Shown: positions 55,321 through 63,418 of the stretch, in pieces
Position numbering within the stretch: the first letter of the stretch is position 1
Layout of the letters: the number at the start of each line of letters is the position of its first letter
Origin: Neofusicoccum parvum
Taxonomy: Eukaryota > Ascomycota > Dothideomycetes > Botryosphaeriales > Botryosphaeriaceae
Length of the DNA stretch: 64,000 nt
Assembly: GCA_020912385.1 (NCBI GenBank)
Contig: CP087223.1
Coordinates: 186,001 to 250,000, forward strand
Direction: 5' to 3'
Notes under the pieces: model-generated
What the model saw: only the letters and a program-made list of their open reading frames with translations
The model's database searches: none
Told to the model about the DNA's origin: nothing
Program-made: the position numbers and the translations under genes

Positions 55321-57406
55321 AGAGGAATGGGAGGCAACAAGTGGTGCAACATTCGAAGCCGGGAAGACAACGCTTATCCACTTTACAAGAACGCCCCAAA
55401 GACTATCGGACCAAGCGGTGACAATAAAGGGGAATGAAGTACACCCAAAGACGGAGGCTAAAATTCTCGGTGTCATCTTTGACCAAGAACTGAAGTTTAG
55501 AGCCCACGCAGGCAGGATCGCGAAAAGGGGAATCCAGGCCGCCTTGGCGCTAAGAAGGCTACAGGGCCTACGGCCAAGCAGCGTACGCCAGCTCTTCATA
55601 GCAACGGTAGCACCAACAGTTGATTACGCCTCGCCGGTATGGGCACCAGCCGCCACGCACTTAACGCTCAAGTCACTTGAAGCGGTCCAAAGGATTGCAG
55701 GAAGAGCCATCACGGGGGCCTTTAGGACTGTTGCCCTGCCAATACTCGAAGCGGAAGCAGCAATCTTACCTACTAAGACCCGCCTTGAACAACAGATGCT
55801 CCGGTTTTGGGTTAACTGTCACACCCTCCCACAGTCTCACCCATTCTGGAGGTTAAAAAGAGCTATCAACCCAGCGAATAAAAGATTCGTATCCCCACTC
55901 CAGCGGATAATGCTCTTGGCTGGAGAAGCAGATATAGAACGACTAGAAACAATCCAGCCATTCGTAAGGATGCCCTGGGAGGATCGGCCGGTAGTAAGGA
56001 TCGAGAGCCTAGAGATAGCAAGCCTGCAAGCGAGCAAGCTTCCAACGTTAGAGGTGGCCATCTTCACCGACGGCTCGCAAAGAAACCAGAAAGTCGGCAC
56101 CGGTATCTCCTGCGTGGACAGCACCGGTATAACCGCTATAGCACACTCGCTTCTGATAGGCAGATCGGACTCAATCGATATCCTACACGCAGAACTACAG
56201 GCAATACAACAGGCTATAGCCCTAGTGCATGGCACGTGGTCTGCAGAAGCCGTCGCCTCGCGTCCGGATATAGCAAAGATAAAACACGTCATCTACAGTG
56301 ATAGTAAGACAGCACTACGATCCCTTCGCCGGCCGTGGCAAAGGGCGAGTCAAGAAATTATCAGAGCTATCCTCTACCTCCTTCGCCAGATTCGGCAGAA
56401 CAACGGACCGCCGGTTGAGTTCAGGTGGGTACCAGCGCACCAGGGTATCGCAGGAAACGAAAGGGCAAATCAACTGGCACTGCAAGCTACAGCAAGTACC
56501 CAAGAGCCCCCGCATAGTGTAGTACTACGGTCCCTAGCGCTTTCAAAATGCAAAGCCGCAACTATGAAGAAGTGGACGGAATCCTTTAAGACCGCTAAAG
56601 GAGGTGAGGCCTCCCGTAAGCTCGACCAGGCACTCGCTCAGTTTCATACGAAACGGCTTTACAATCAGCTTAGCTACAAAGAGGCTTCTGTAATCGCCCA
56701 GCTTCGAACCTCTAAGGCAAATCTCAACGAACCACTATATAAGATTAGGTGTGCGCAGTCAGCAGCGTGCGCCTGTGGAGCAGAAAAAGAGACAGTCAAG
56801 CATTTCCTTCTCGAGTGCCCGCGCTGGCTGGATCTTCGGGTAGAGCTACAGAACGGGCTTGGAGATAGGTTCGGTGACCTTGCGTATATGTTAGGAGGCT
56901 GGTCAGGAACAAAACTACCGAATGGGAAATACAAGGACGGACCTCCGGACAAGTGGCGGGCGGACCCGCGTACGATCAAAGCAACGGCAGCTTTCGCTTT
57001 GGCTACCGGAAGGCTTAACACAACTAGGGATTAGGAGACTGCGACGGCTACTCACTCCTCTATCCTTCTACCAGTTAGTTGTCACGCTGATATAGGGACT
57101 GACAACGCTCGGGAACTAGTCTCGACGAGGCCTGGCATGAAGGACTAAAGCAGTCAACCCCTCCTACCTCCCCTTAACATTCAGCAGTCTTAGCTTCATC
57201 AGTTTTACCTTTCCTCCCTTTCCTTTCTTTCTTTTCTGTTCTTCCTGTCTTACGCTCGTTTCAAGAAGGGTAGCGACTTCAATAATGTGTGGGCCTTGGA
57301 TGAACCGGGATCCCAATGTAGCTTAAAGCAGATTTAGCGATATTGTCCCTATGGCCCGCGGAGGCCGACGGGGTGTATGAATACTACTACTACTACTACT
57401 ACTACT
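55321..57406 (+). mobile_element. 5'-truncated non-LTR retrotransposon (LINE, Tad/I-like), recent insertion
   Basis: A ~2.09-kb insertion is bordered by ACTTGTGCCTATAT at 55307-55320 and 57407-57420. This is a 12-14 bp target duplication; the first two bases overlap the tail repeat. It holds the C-terminal part of ORF2, ~370 bp of 3' UTR and a TAC-repeat tail instead of poly-A. The 5' end is cut inside the reverse transcriptase, as usual for LINE copies made by target-primed reverse transcription. The open frame has no stops, so it is young. Confidence 0.92.
55322..57034 (+). CDS. LINE ORF2 C-terminal fragment: RT thumb, RNase H, CCHC-like end
   Basis: 570 codons without interruption. First comes the end of reverse transcriptase (SGATFEAGKTTLIHFTR; EAKILGVIFDQELKFRAHAG; IATVAPTVDYASPVWAPAAT). 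Then a type I RNase H: IFTDGSQRN (Asp), HAELQAIQQ (Glu), VIYSDSKTAL (Asp), VPAHQGIAGNERANQLA. In the last motif Asn replaces the usual Asp after GNE-x-A. Finally C-A-C-x8-H-x4-C (CGAEKETVKHFLLEC), the zinc-binding signature at the end of Tad/I-group ORF2. The catalytic YxDD of RT is missing because of 5' truncation, so the copy cannot move by itself. The frame is also open upstream to 55277, but those codons belong to the target DNA. Confidence 0.93.
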   Translation, partial: EEWEATSGATFEAGKTTLIHFTRTPQRLSDQAVTIKGNEVHPKTEAKILGVIFDQELKFRAHAGRIAKRGIQAALALRRLQGLRPSSVRQLFIATVAPTVDYASPVWAPAATHLTLKSLEAVQRIAGRAITGAFRTVALPILEAEAAILPTKTRLEQQMLRFWVNCHTLPQSHPFWRLKRAINPANKRFVSPLQRIMLLAGEADIERLETIQPFVRMPWEDRPVVRIESLEIASLQASKLPTLEVAIFTDGSQRNQKVGTGISCVDSTGITAIAHSLLIGRSDSIDILHAELQAIQQAIALVHGTWSAEAVASRPDIAKIKHVIYSDSKTALRSLRRPWQRASQEIIRAILYLLRQIRQNNGPPVEFRWVPAHQGIAGNERANQLALQATASTQEPPHSVVLRSLALSKCKAATMKKWTESFKTAKGGEASRKLDQALAQFHTKRLYNQLSYKEASVIAQLRTSKANLNEPLYKIRCAQSAACACGAEKETVKHFLLECPRWLDLRVELQNGLGDRFGDLAYMLGGWSGTKLPNGKYKDGPPDKWRADPRTIKATAAFALATGRLNTTRD

Positions 57407-57408
57407 AC
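57381..57408 (+). repeat. TAC trinucleotide tail of the LINE
   Basis: About nine TAC units close the 3' UTR directly before the target-site duplication. Such short tandem 3' ends replace poly-A in several fungal LINE groups. Confidence 0.85.
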
Positions 57409-57420
57409 TTGTGCCTATAT

Positions 57421-58068
57421 CGATATCGGCATGTTTCTGTAGGTCATTTGGCTCGAACTCGATTACCGGCGCTTTAACTTGCTTCCCGATCCAGCAGTGA
57501 CGTCGTATTGGGTCATATGTCAATAGGCCGTATCGCCACTCATGTGAGGGTAATCAGATGAAATGGTAGAGTTTAAAGTTGGGTTGCCGGATGCACCTTG
57601 TGTAGGATTTATGGGGTGGCTGAGGAGACAACGGTGGAAGCTCGATGGAAAGTATAGTATTTGATCGTCTGCATACGACATCCTCATTTGCCTTTTACAA
57701 CACCCATGGTGAGCGCAGGTGCAGTCCTATAGCAAGATCAACAGCCTTTATACCCTCGGAGTGTTCGACGAGATCCAACTAATGCAACATAATCCGTCAC
57801 ATATCCACATCATAACCGTGCTACTAAAGTACAACTACAACCTCACGAACTCCGCGGTAGATACCGGCTTACCGTGTGCACCAGGTACACGTGGTGGGAG
57901 CCCTAAGCATTACCATTGTAGTGGAGGATCTCATTTTGGGGGAGGATTCACAGCCGGTAGCGATGGATATAAAGACTCTTGAATTGATTGGATGCTTAGC
58001 GTTACTTGAGAAAACATTCAAAGAAATAAATAAAGGATGCCCTCATAAAGACAGCAGCTGACATAAAG
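57421..58068. other. Intergenic with half of a dispersed repeat
   Basis: 57711-57817 is similar to 62137-62257 (GAGCGCAGGT(G/A)CAGTCC, TATACCCT, TGCAAC, AATCCGTCACA, ATCCA, ATAACC in order). A 61-codon frame at 57876 is not convincing. The 3' end of the minus-strand SesA gene is at 58069. Confidence 0.5.
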
Positions 58069-58968
58069 TCATGTAAGATTCGTTTCTAGCGAGTGGTGTT
58101 CCGCTCGGTTAATAACACCGTTGTTCACAGTATTACCACCGGGCGTGCCTGATACTTTATTACCTCTAGTCCAATTAGACATACTCGGTTCCGTTCCACT
58201 GGTCCCAGATTGGATCCCGTTATTGACGTTGTGATCATGTCCATGAACTTCGTTGCTCTCGGCCTGGTTGGCTATCTTGTACGGCGAAGTACTCGCAGAC
58301 GCGTCTTGATCCCAGATTCTGGGACTGTCGTCTCCAAGACTGGAGGCGTCGTGGTGATCAGAAAAATCCTGCATTGGCGTGTCTTCATCACGCTTTGCAA
58401 TTTGCTTCTCCTGAGACTCCGTCTTGTACCGTTCGTCCTGTATGCGAATCAATTGGCAAGGCGCACACACCAAACTTTGTCAAATTTGACTCACTCGTTT
58501 CAAAACGTCTTCGGTCGACGGTGGCATTTTGAATCTCCCCGGATTGTCGTGAGGACCTTGCACTGCGATGTAAAGCAGCAAGTTGGTTTTATCCCCCTCG
58601 AGAGCTCGAAAACAATGCAATGCCTCCTTCTCTAACTTGAAGGCTACTACAGCTCTGAAAGCCTTCCGTACAGGGCCTCCGTTCGGTTGTGGAGTATTCT
58701 TGCCGAGAATTTGAAGGAGGCTATGAATCCTGTCCTGGATTTTTCCAAGATGTCTCTGAGCTCTTGGATTCTGGAGAGTTCCGTCGTTTTCAACAGATTG
58801 GAGTATAGATTTGAGGAAGCTGAGCTGTTCAGAATGTACTTTGATACGAAGTGGAGCCTCCTGAAGCTGGGTCCACAGCTCGTCGATGGTGAGGATGAGT
58901 TGGAAGATATAAGCGGCAATCTGGGCAGCGCCAGCCGCCACTCCGAGGGCCTCGATGCCCGATATCAT
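58069..58968 (-). CDS. SesA-domain effector-like protein with C-terminal paired Asn/Gly motifs
   Basis: Exons 58968-58495 and 58437-58069 encode 280 residues. The 57-bp phase-0 intron has GTGAGT and ACAG signals. ATG 58968 (MISGIEALGVAAGAAQIAAY) was preferred over an upstream in-frame ATG (59058) because SesA domains start this way. Residues 1-~150 match SesA (the N-terminal domain of fungal NLR-like proteins and stand-alone death effectors): LWTQLQEAPLRI, a variable helix, HLGKIQDRIHSLLQILGK, KAFRAVVAFKLEKEALHCF, LEGDKTNLLLYI. A polar linker follows. The tail has two motif copies about 29 residues apart: NEVHGHDHNVNNGIQ (220-234) and NKVSGTPGGNTVNNGVIN (251-268). This resembles HET-S-type proteins, where a death domain is followed by two amyloid-forming repeats. 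The gene is divergent from the membrane-protein gene at 59883, which has the same motif. Domain call is solid by pattern; amyloid function is inferred. Confidence 0.82.
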
Positions 58969-59882
58969 GAGGTTAGGCAACGATGTTGATAAGTATATGT
59001 TGAAGAGGCTTCGGGACACGTAAGCTGCCGGTCGAAAGAGATGATGCGGAAGACTCACGCTGGCTTTCTAGCCTGCCAGTTGCAGAAATTTTAGCGAGGG
59101 GGGCTTAGCAACCCTGATAATTGCTGAATAGCCTTGCTGAATTCCGTCTGCATATGCATTCTACCCTGCCAAACTGGCGTATAGCGGGCTGTGTTGTGCA
59201 CCAACCTCTAGGCTGCAAGGCGTCCTTCAGCCCTGTACAGAGTTATCAATACCATGAATCCAAAAGGGGAGATATTGCATACACTTGGCAGACCTTCAAG
59301 CAATGTGCGGGGAATGTGTGGCGTTTTAGTGTGACAAGGCTGAGGCTGTACCGCGTGGTGGTTAGCTCTTATAGGCTCCAATTAGTGATTCGTCTGACAC
59401 ACCTCATGCGTGTCATATCGTCACCGGTGAGTCTTCAATCTCGCTCAGCCTTGCATATTTCAAATGCTCAAATGTTTCGTGGTGCACGATCGGGCGTTGA
59501 GAGATTCGCCTTTGGAGAGCTGTGTGGACCTTGCGCCCACCCCAGACGTCAGCCGTAAGCCGTGAGAGCGGAAATAAGAAGATTTCAGGATATCAGACCG
59601 GAATATACAAAACAAACACAAGGCTGAGCGAGAAAGCAGGCTTCAGAGGCTGCGATAAGGCTCATCCGGACGCGACGTTGCACTTCAAGCCTCCTCAAGC
59701 TTATCTGGATACGACGTTGCATTTCATGCCTCCTCGGCCTATGCAGGATTTGCCTGAACCATCAGCACCGGCCATAAGCGCTGTGATAAATGCGGCCTCG
59801 CTAGGATCAGTGCGGTGGCCTTCTTTTCGAAAAGACCTCGACAACCTCGATTCACTTACTGCTGCGTTCAATATTCTTCAGC
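58969..59882. other. Shared upstream region of the divergent pair
   Basis: ~0.9 kb between the two start codons. Open frames at 59121-59558 and 59522-59929 have no domain and are judged non-coding. TCCGGACGCGACGTTGCA at 59668 and TCTGGATACGACGTTGCA at 59704 form a 36-bp direct duplication (each unit CTCAAGC-TTATC/GGATACGACG-like). Confidence 0.45.
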
Positions 59883-60551
59883 ATGGTCACCTCAGACGCA
59901 GGTTCACCAACACCCGACAATTCAGCTAGCAATAGAGCTAGTAATAATTTGGTCCACGGTGACGGCAATCACACAAACAATGGTATACAACAACTGTTCA
60001 GTCTCGTCGCTAGCTGTCTACCGGACTGGCTCAAGAAGAAACGCTGGATAGTCGCATTTCTTGTAATCATCGGGACCTTCAGCATCGTTGGTATAGTTAT
60101 TTCAAAAATAGATATCGACCATGGAAGCAATTCCCGACCAAGTGCGTAAGTACATACACCCGCTGGCTGATATCCTACGTCCCAACAATGCTGATCGATT
60201 ATTGTTAGGAGTACGACACCCCCGCCGACTTCTGCCACAAGCGCCACTTCAGCGAGCCGTATGCTGTCGACAAGGTCGTATATCTCAGATCAATCAGCAG
60301 TCCCAAGCCAAGGAGCATCGAGCATAGCCTCGAGTACAACATCATTGAGGGACTCAACAACAGCGACAAATACTGCCACCTCTGTGACCGCAGGGGTTTC
60401 TTTGATCGCTCTCTCAGACTTGACAAGCACTTGGGTATTCACATGCGATTGGGGATGTCCAGGTTGGTCGTGCGAGATTAATGAGAACTGTACGAGCCAT
60501 TACCCTTGTGAAACTCCAGCTTCTACCTGTGGTTCAACTCAAAGTATGTAG
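59883..60551 (+). CDS. Single-pass membrane protein (N-in, C-out) with cytoplasmic Asn/Gly motif and Cys-rich outer end
   Basis: Exons 59883-60145 and 60209-60551 encode 201 residues. The 63-bp phase-2 intron has GTAAGT and TTAG signals. Residues 1-50 are polar and hold NNLVHGDGNHTNNGIQ (21-36), matching VHG-HDHN-VNNGIQ of the adjacent SesA protein. KKKR (51-54) directly before the hydrophobic helix WIVAFLVIIGTFSIVGIVI (55-73) puts the N-terminus in the cytoplasm. There is no signal peptide. After the helix comes a Ser/Thr-rich stretch of ~80 residues (probably O-glycosylated stalk), then a Cys-rich end (FTCDWGCPGWSCEINENC, YPCETPASTCGS; six Cys). The layout is that of a receptor: an outer Cys-rich module, stalk, membrane helix and a short inner motif. 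No known family is recognised for the outer part. The start is the first ATG in this frame; an upstream exon cannot be excluded. Confidence 0.72.
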
Positions 60552-60706
60552 CCAGTCGAATTAGATTGAGTAGATAGTTATATATACAAACTCGGTTTTT
60601 ATTTATAACTTCTAAGGCCGTTTATACTAACATTCTTGATTAAAATATTCGTACTTGCTGCCGCATTCTTCACTCTTCTCTCTCCACCACGCAACCACGC
60701 AAGCCA

Positions 60707-61166
60707 TAGATGACAAGCTCGACGGGCTATTTGGCATCGTCTGCTTGGAGACCTCCCTCGCCGAGCTTGCCTCCTCTGCACGTGGGTACACCGATCTGAA
60801 AAAAGACTAGCCATTGATGAGGACGCGGCACGGTCACGGGCGGGCAGGCGCAATGGAGGAGCATCAACTGTGATCAAAGCTGGGTGAAGACGAACCTGGA
60901 CAACTCTGAGAGGGCGCTTGCAGAAGAGAAGGCTCCTTCATCACCCACTGCGGCAGGCGAGCAGACGCGCAAGCGCAGCCTACCACCCTCGGAGCAAGGA
61001 GAAGGCACGATGCTTCAGACTCGGGCATATAGCAATGGCAGTGGCAGTAAGCGTACACACCCCCGCCACGGACGAACTCAGTGAGGCCAGCATCGAGACT
61101 GATAACAACGACGGATTTATCGGACTGCCAAACTGGGAAGACGCTGACTCGTCCTCTCTGCGCTAA
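60707..61166 (+). pseudogene. Gene remnant after a duplicated leader
   Basis: A leader like that at 54353 (CTCTCTCCACCACGCAACCA) precedes ATAGATGACAAG. If ATA was ATG, the frame reads DDKLDGLFGIVCLETSLAEL and ASSARGYTDLKKD before TAG at 60808. Later pieces in other frames look coding: TNLDNSERALAEEKAPSSPT, EQTRKRSLPPSEQG, and TDELSEASIETDNNDGFIGL ending in SSSLR at 61166. A lost start, a stop and a frameshift near 61045 mark a dead gene of unknown family. Confidence 0.4.
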
Positions 61167-62337
61167 CGGATTCCTATGCTCATAGCCGCTCAAACTATCA
61201 ACCACCCCGCCGCTTCTGTTCCTCCACCTACAACCACCGCTTCTTACTTACTCTTACCGCCGCTCCCACCGCTCTGGCCGCAATCATGGAACTGGATAGC
61301 TAGTAGTAGGCCCTTAATTCTTTCCCCGGCCTCTCCTCAACCCTCCCACATTTGCTCTACACCGGCGGCTTTGTTCTCACGTCCTTAGATTTACTTGATT
61401 AGTGGGTGCTTGCATTTCTGCGCTGCGGCTACGACCTCTAAAATTCCAAATTCTTTCTTGATATTCAGCAAGTATAAGTGCCATTTGTTTATACACTAAT
61501 ACTTTCTACGACGTGATCCGTAGTACAGAACCGCACCTCAAACTAATTTTCAATAATCTCATTATTCGTTCTTTTTTACAAGCGTTATAATCTGCCTCTA
61601 ATAAAAGCTCTTTTCGAGCTGGCACTCTATATTAAAAAACTTGATATTATCATCTTCATCCGAGCCGTCTTCATACTCATCTGCCCATCATTCTCCACAG
61701 CCTACAACGCTCAACTCGGAGCTCCTCAAGATACCTCGCACGCGTATTGGGCACGGAGAAAGTTGGGACACCTTGCACCAACCTAGGCCTGTATTAGAGC
61801 CGGTAGGTTTGCCAAAAGATGCAGGCGCCGTATTGGCATAAGGCTTTTTTAGTCTCTTCCCGGCTTGACTGTTGCTTCAAAGGAGGGATCTTGCGAGAAG
61901 CCTACGCGGATTTTCGGGGACGACTCCCCTTTCCGAACAAATATCTGTGAGTTCTGCCTGCAAATTTCCACAAGGCTGGGAGAAGATACTCGTCGAACCG
62001 TTGTGGTAGCGCGGTATGAGCTAAAATGGCTTGAATAGGAGCTATCACGTTGATATCTTGGAAGTACCAACCATGTCTTTGACGAGAATATCCATCGTCA
62101 ACTAATTCCCTTCGTTATACCGGTAATCTCCATAGCGAGCGCAGGTACAGTCCCACAATACGATCAGCCTCCTTCATACCCTTGAAATGTTCAAGGAGAC
62201 AATGATGTCTGAAATCTGACTGATGCAACCCAATCCGTCACACATCCATATGATAACCACCACCTTCCTTCTCGTCCATGTTCTCGACATCGCCTTCATC
62301 CTTTGTAGAGTCATCATCACTCTCATAGATATTGTTT
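61167..62337. other. Mostly non-coding; second half of a dispersed repeat
   Basis: 62137-62257 is the partner of 57711-57817. No gene is supported. 61440-61640 is AT-rich. Confidence 0.4.
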
Positions 62338-62802
62338 CTATCCTCTCTTAAATCCTCCGAGGCAGCCAACACTGAAAAACGCTGGCACGGTTTGTTCCAA
62401 CATCAAGACCGTCAAACGTGCTTTCGGAGCCGCCTCTAGGAGGTCTGCGCCCACATCACAGTCCCACATATCGCCGAACAGAGACTCACCAAGGCAAGGC
62501 CCCGGCGTGGCCCACATCTCGTTGCCCATGAGAATATCCACTGCCGGCTCTAGGCACGGCCATTGCCGCATCTTCGCCCAGATCAGCAAGGCGAGCAGGT
62601 GGTGGTGGAAAAACCTCCGAGCGAAACGGATGGTGGTGTCGGCGGGGAACTGCAAGGGCCGTCGCCGGATGGGTTGCTTCTCGCCCCCCGCGACAACCGA
62701 GAACGGCAAGGAGATCAATCGTATCCCCTCAGATGCGGTCAGCTGCTTAACGGGTAGATGAGACGGAGTAGGTCGTTGATATCCGTATCGCGGATCAGCC
62801 AT
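62338..62802 (-). CDS. 154-residue protein, unknown function
   Basis: ATG 62802 to TAA 62338, uninterrupted, with a mixed composition: ADPRYGYQRPTPSHLPVKQL, GIRLISLPFSVVAGGEKQPI, then FHHHLLALLIWAKMRQWPCL and DMWDCDVGADLLEAAPKARL. Two hydrophobic patches (near 85-95 and 130-145) are too short for clear membrane helices. No domain, intron or homologous neighbour is recognised. It stands in a repeat-rich edge, so it may be a captured fragment. Confidence 0.38.
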   Translation of the reverse strand: MADPRYGYQRPTPSHLPVKQLTASEGIRLISLPFSVVAGGEKQPIRRRPLQFPADTTIRFARRFFHHHLLALLIWAKMRQWPCLEPAVDILMGNEMWATPGPCLGESLFGDMWDCDVGADLLEAAPKARLTVLMLEQTVPAFFSVGCLGGFKRG

Positions 62803-63139
62803 GTAGCCTCTGCAGGGAGTGTTCGCCGGGACTTGCTTTGAACCCGCCGTTGTACACTTGTGTGCAGAGTGACTTGATACGGTTCAGGAGACTCTCGCTC
62901 TTTGGGATAAACAATATCATTTCTGTTGCTTGTAGTAGTAAGGTTGAGGGAACTAAAAAATAAATAACACAGTCCGCCGGGAGAAATATAAAACGAGGTG
63001 GTCCGTTTTAAATAATAGAGAGGTACGTAGCGAGTAAGGAGCTTCAATCAGACATACAGAAGGAGGGAGGAAGAGTGATAGATAAAGATGACGGTGAACA
63101 GAGGACCAAGGAGATCTCAGTAGGTATAAGCATGCTTAT
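62803..63139. other. Intergenic before the repeat patchwork
   Basis: No supported feature; AT-rich in part. Confidence 0.35.
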
Positions 63140-63300
63140 TGTTACGGCGCAGCCTCCACAGGTTGAGGAAATCAGAAGACGACCCCGCAGGCCGCGAAGG
63201 AACGCGAAAGCCAAGTGGGTCAGCATCACGTGACCCCTGCGATCAGTCAGGATCCACCCGCTCAGTTACTGAGCCTAGAGGTATAACTGATCCACTCTCC
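63140..63300 (+). repeat. Truncated LTR related to the solo LTR and element 1
   Basis: It starts TGTTACGGCGCAGCC, then CACAGGTTGAGGA, and CACGTGACCCCTGCGATCAG as in the LTRs at 27375 and 34904 (CACGTGACTCCCGCGATCAG). It breaks off after ~160 bp, where LINE sequence begins. It keeps CpA sites lost in element 1, so it is less RIP-mutated. Confidence 0.8.
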
Positions 63301-63418
63301 TAATAGGCAGGTCGGACTCAATCGATATCCTACACGCAGAACTACAGGCAATTCAACAGGCTGTAGCCCTAGTGCATGGCACGTGGTCTGCGGAAGCCGT
63401 CGCCTCGCGTCAGGATAG
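63301..63418 (+). repeat. 118-bp fragment of the LINE family found at 55321
   Basis: It matches about 56152-56272 of the intact LINE RNase H region (CGGACTCAATCGATATCC, GCATGGCACGTGGTCTG) with only a handful of differences. It is bounded by the truncated LTR on the left and GATA repeats on the right. Confidence 0.85.

Noticed and set aside
59522..59929. ORF of 135 codons as the first exon of the membrane-protein gene
   Set aside because: It is in another frame with no good donor before 59883, and the membrane protein has its own ATG with sensible N-terminus. It was kept only as a possibility.
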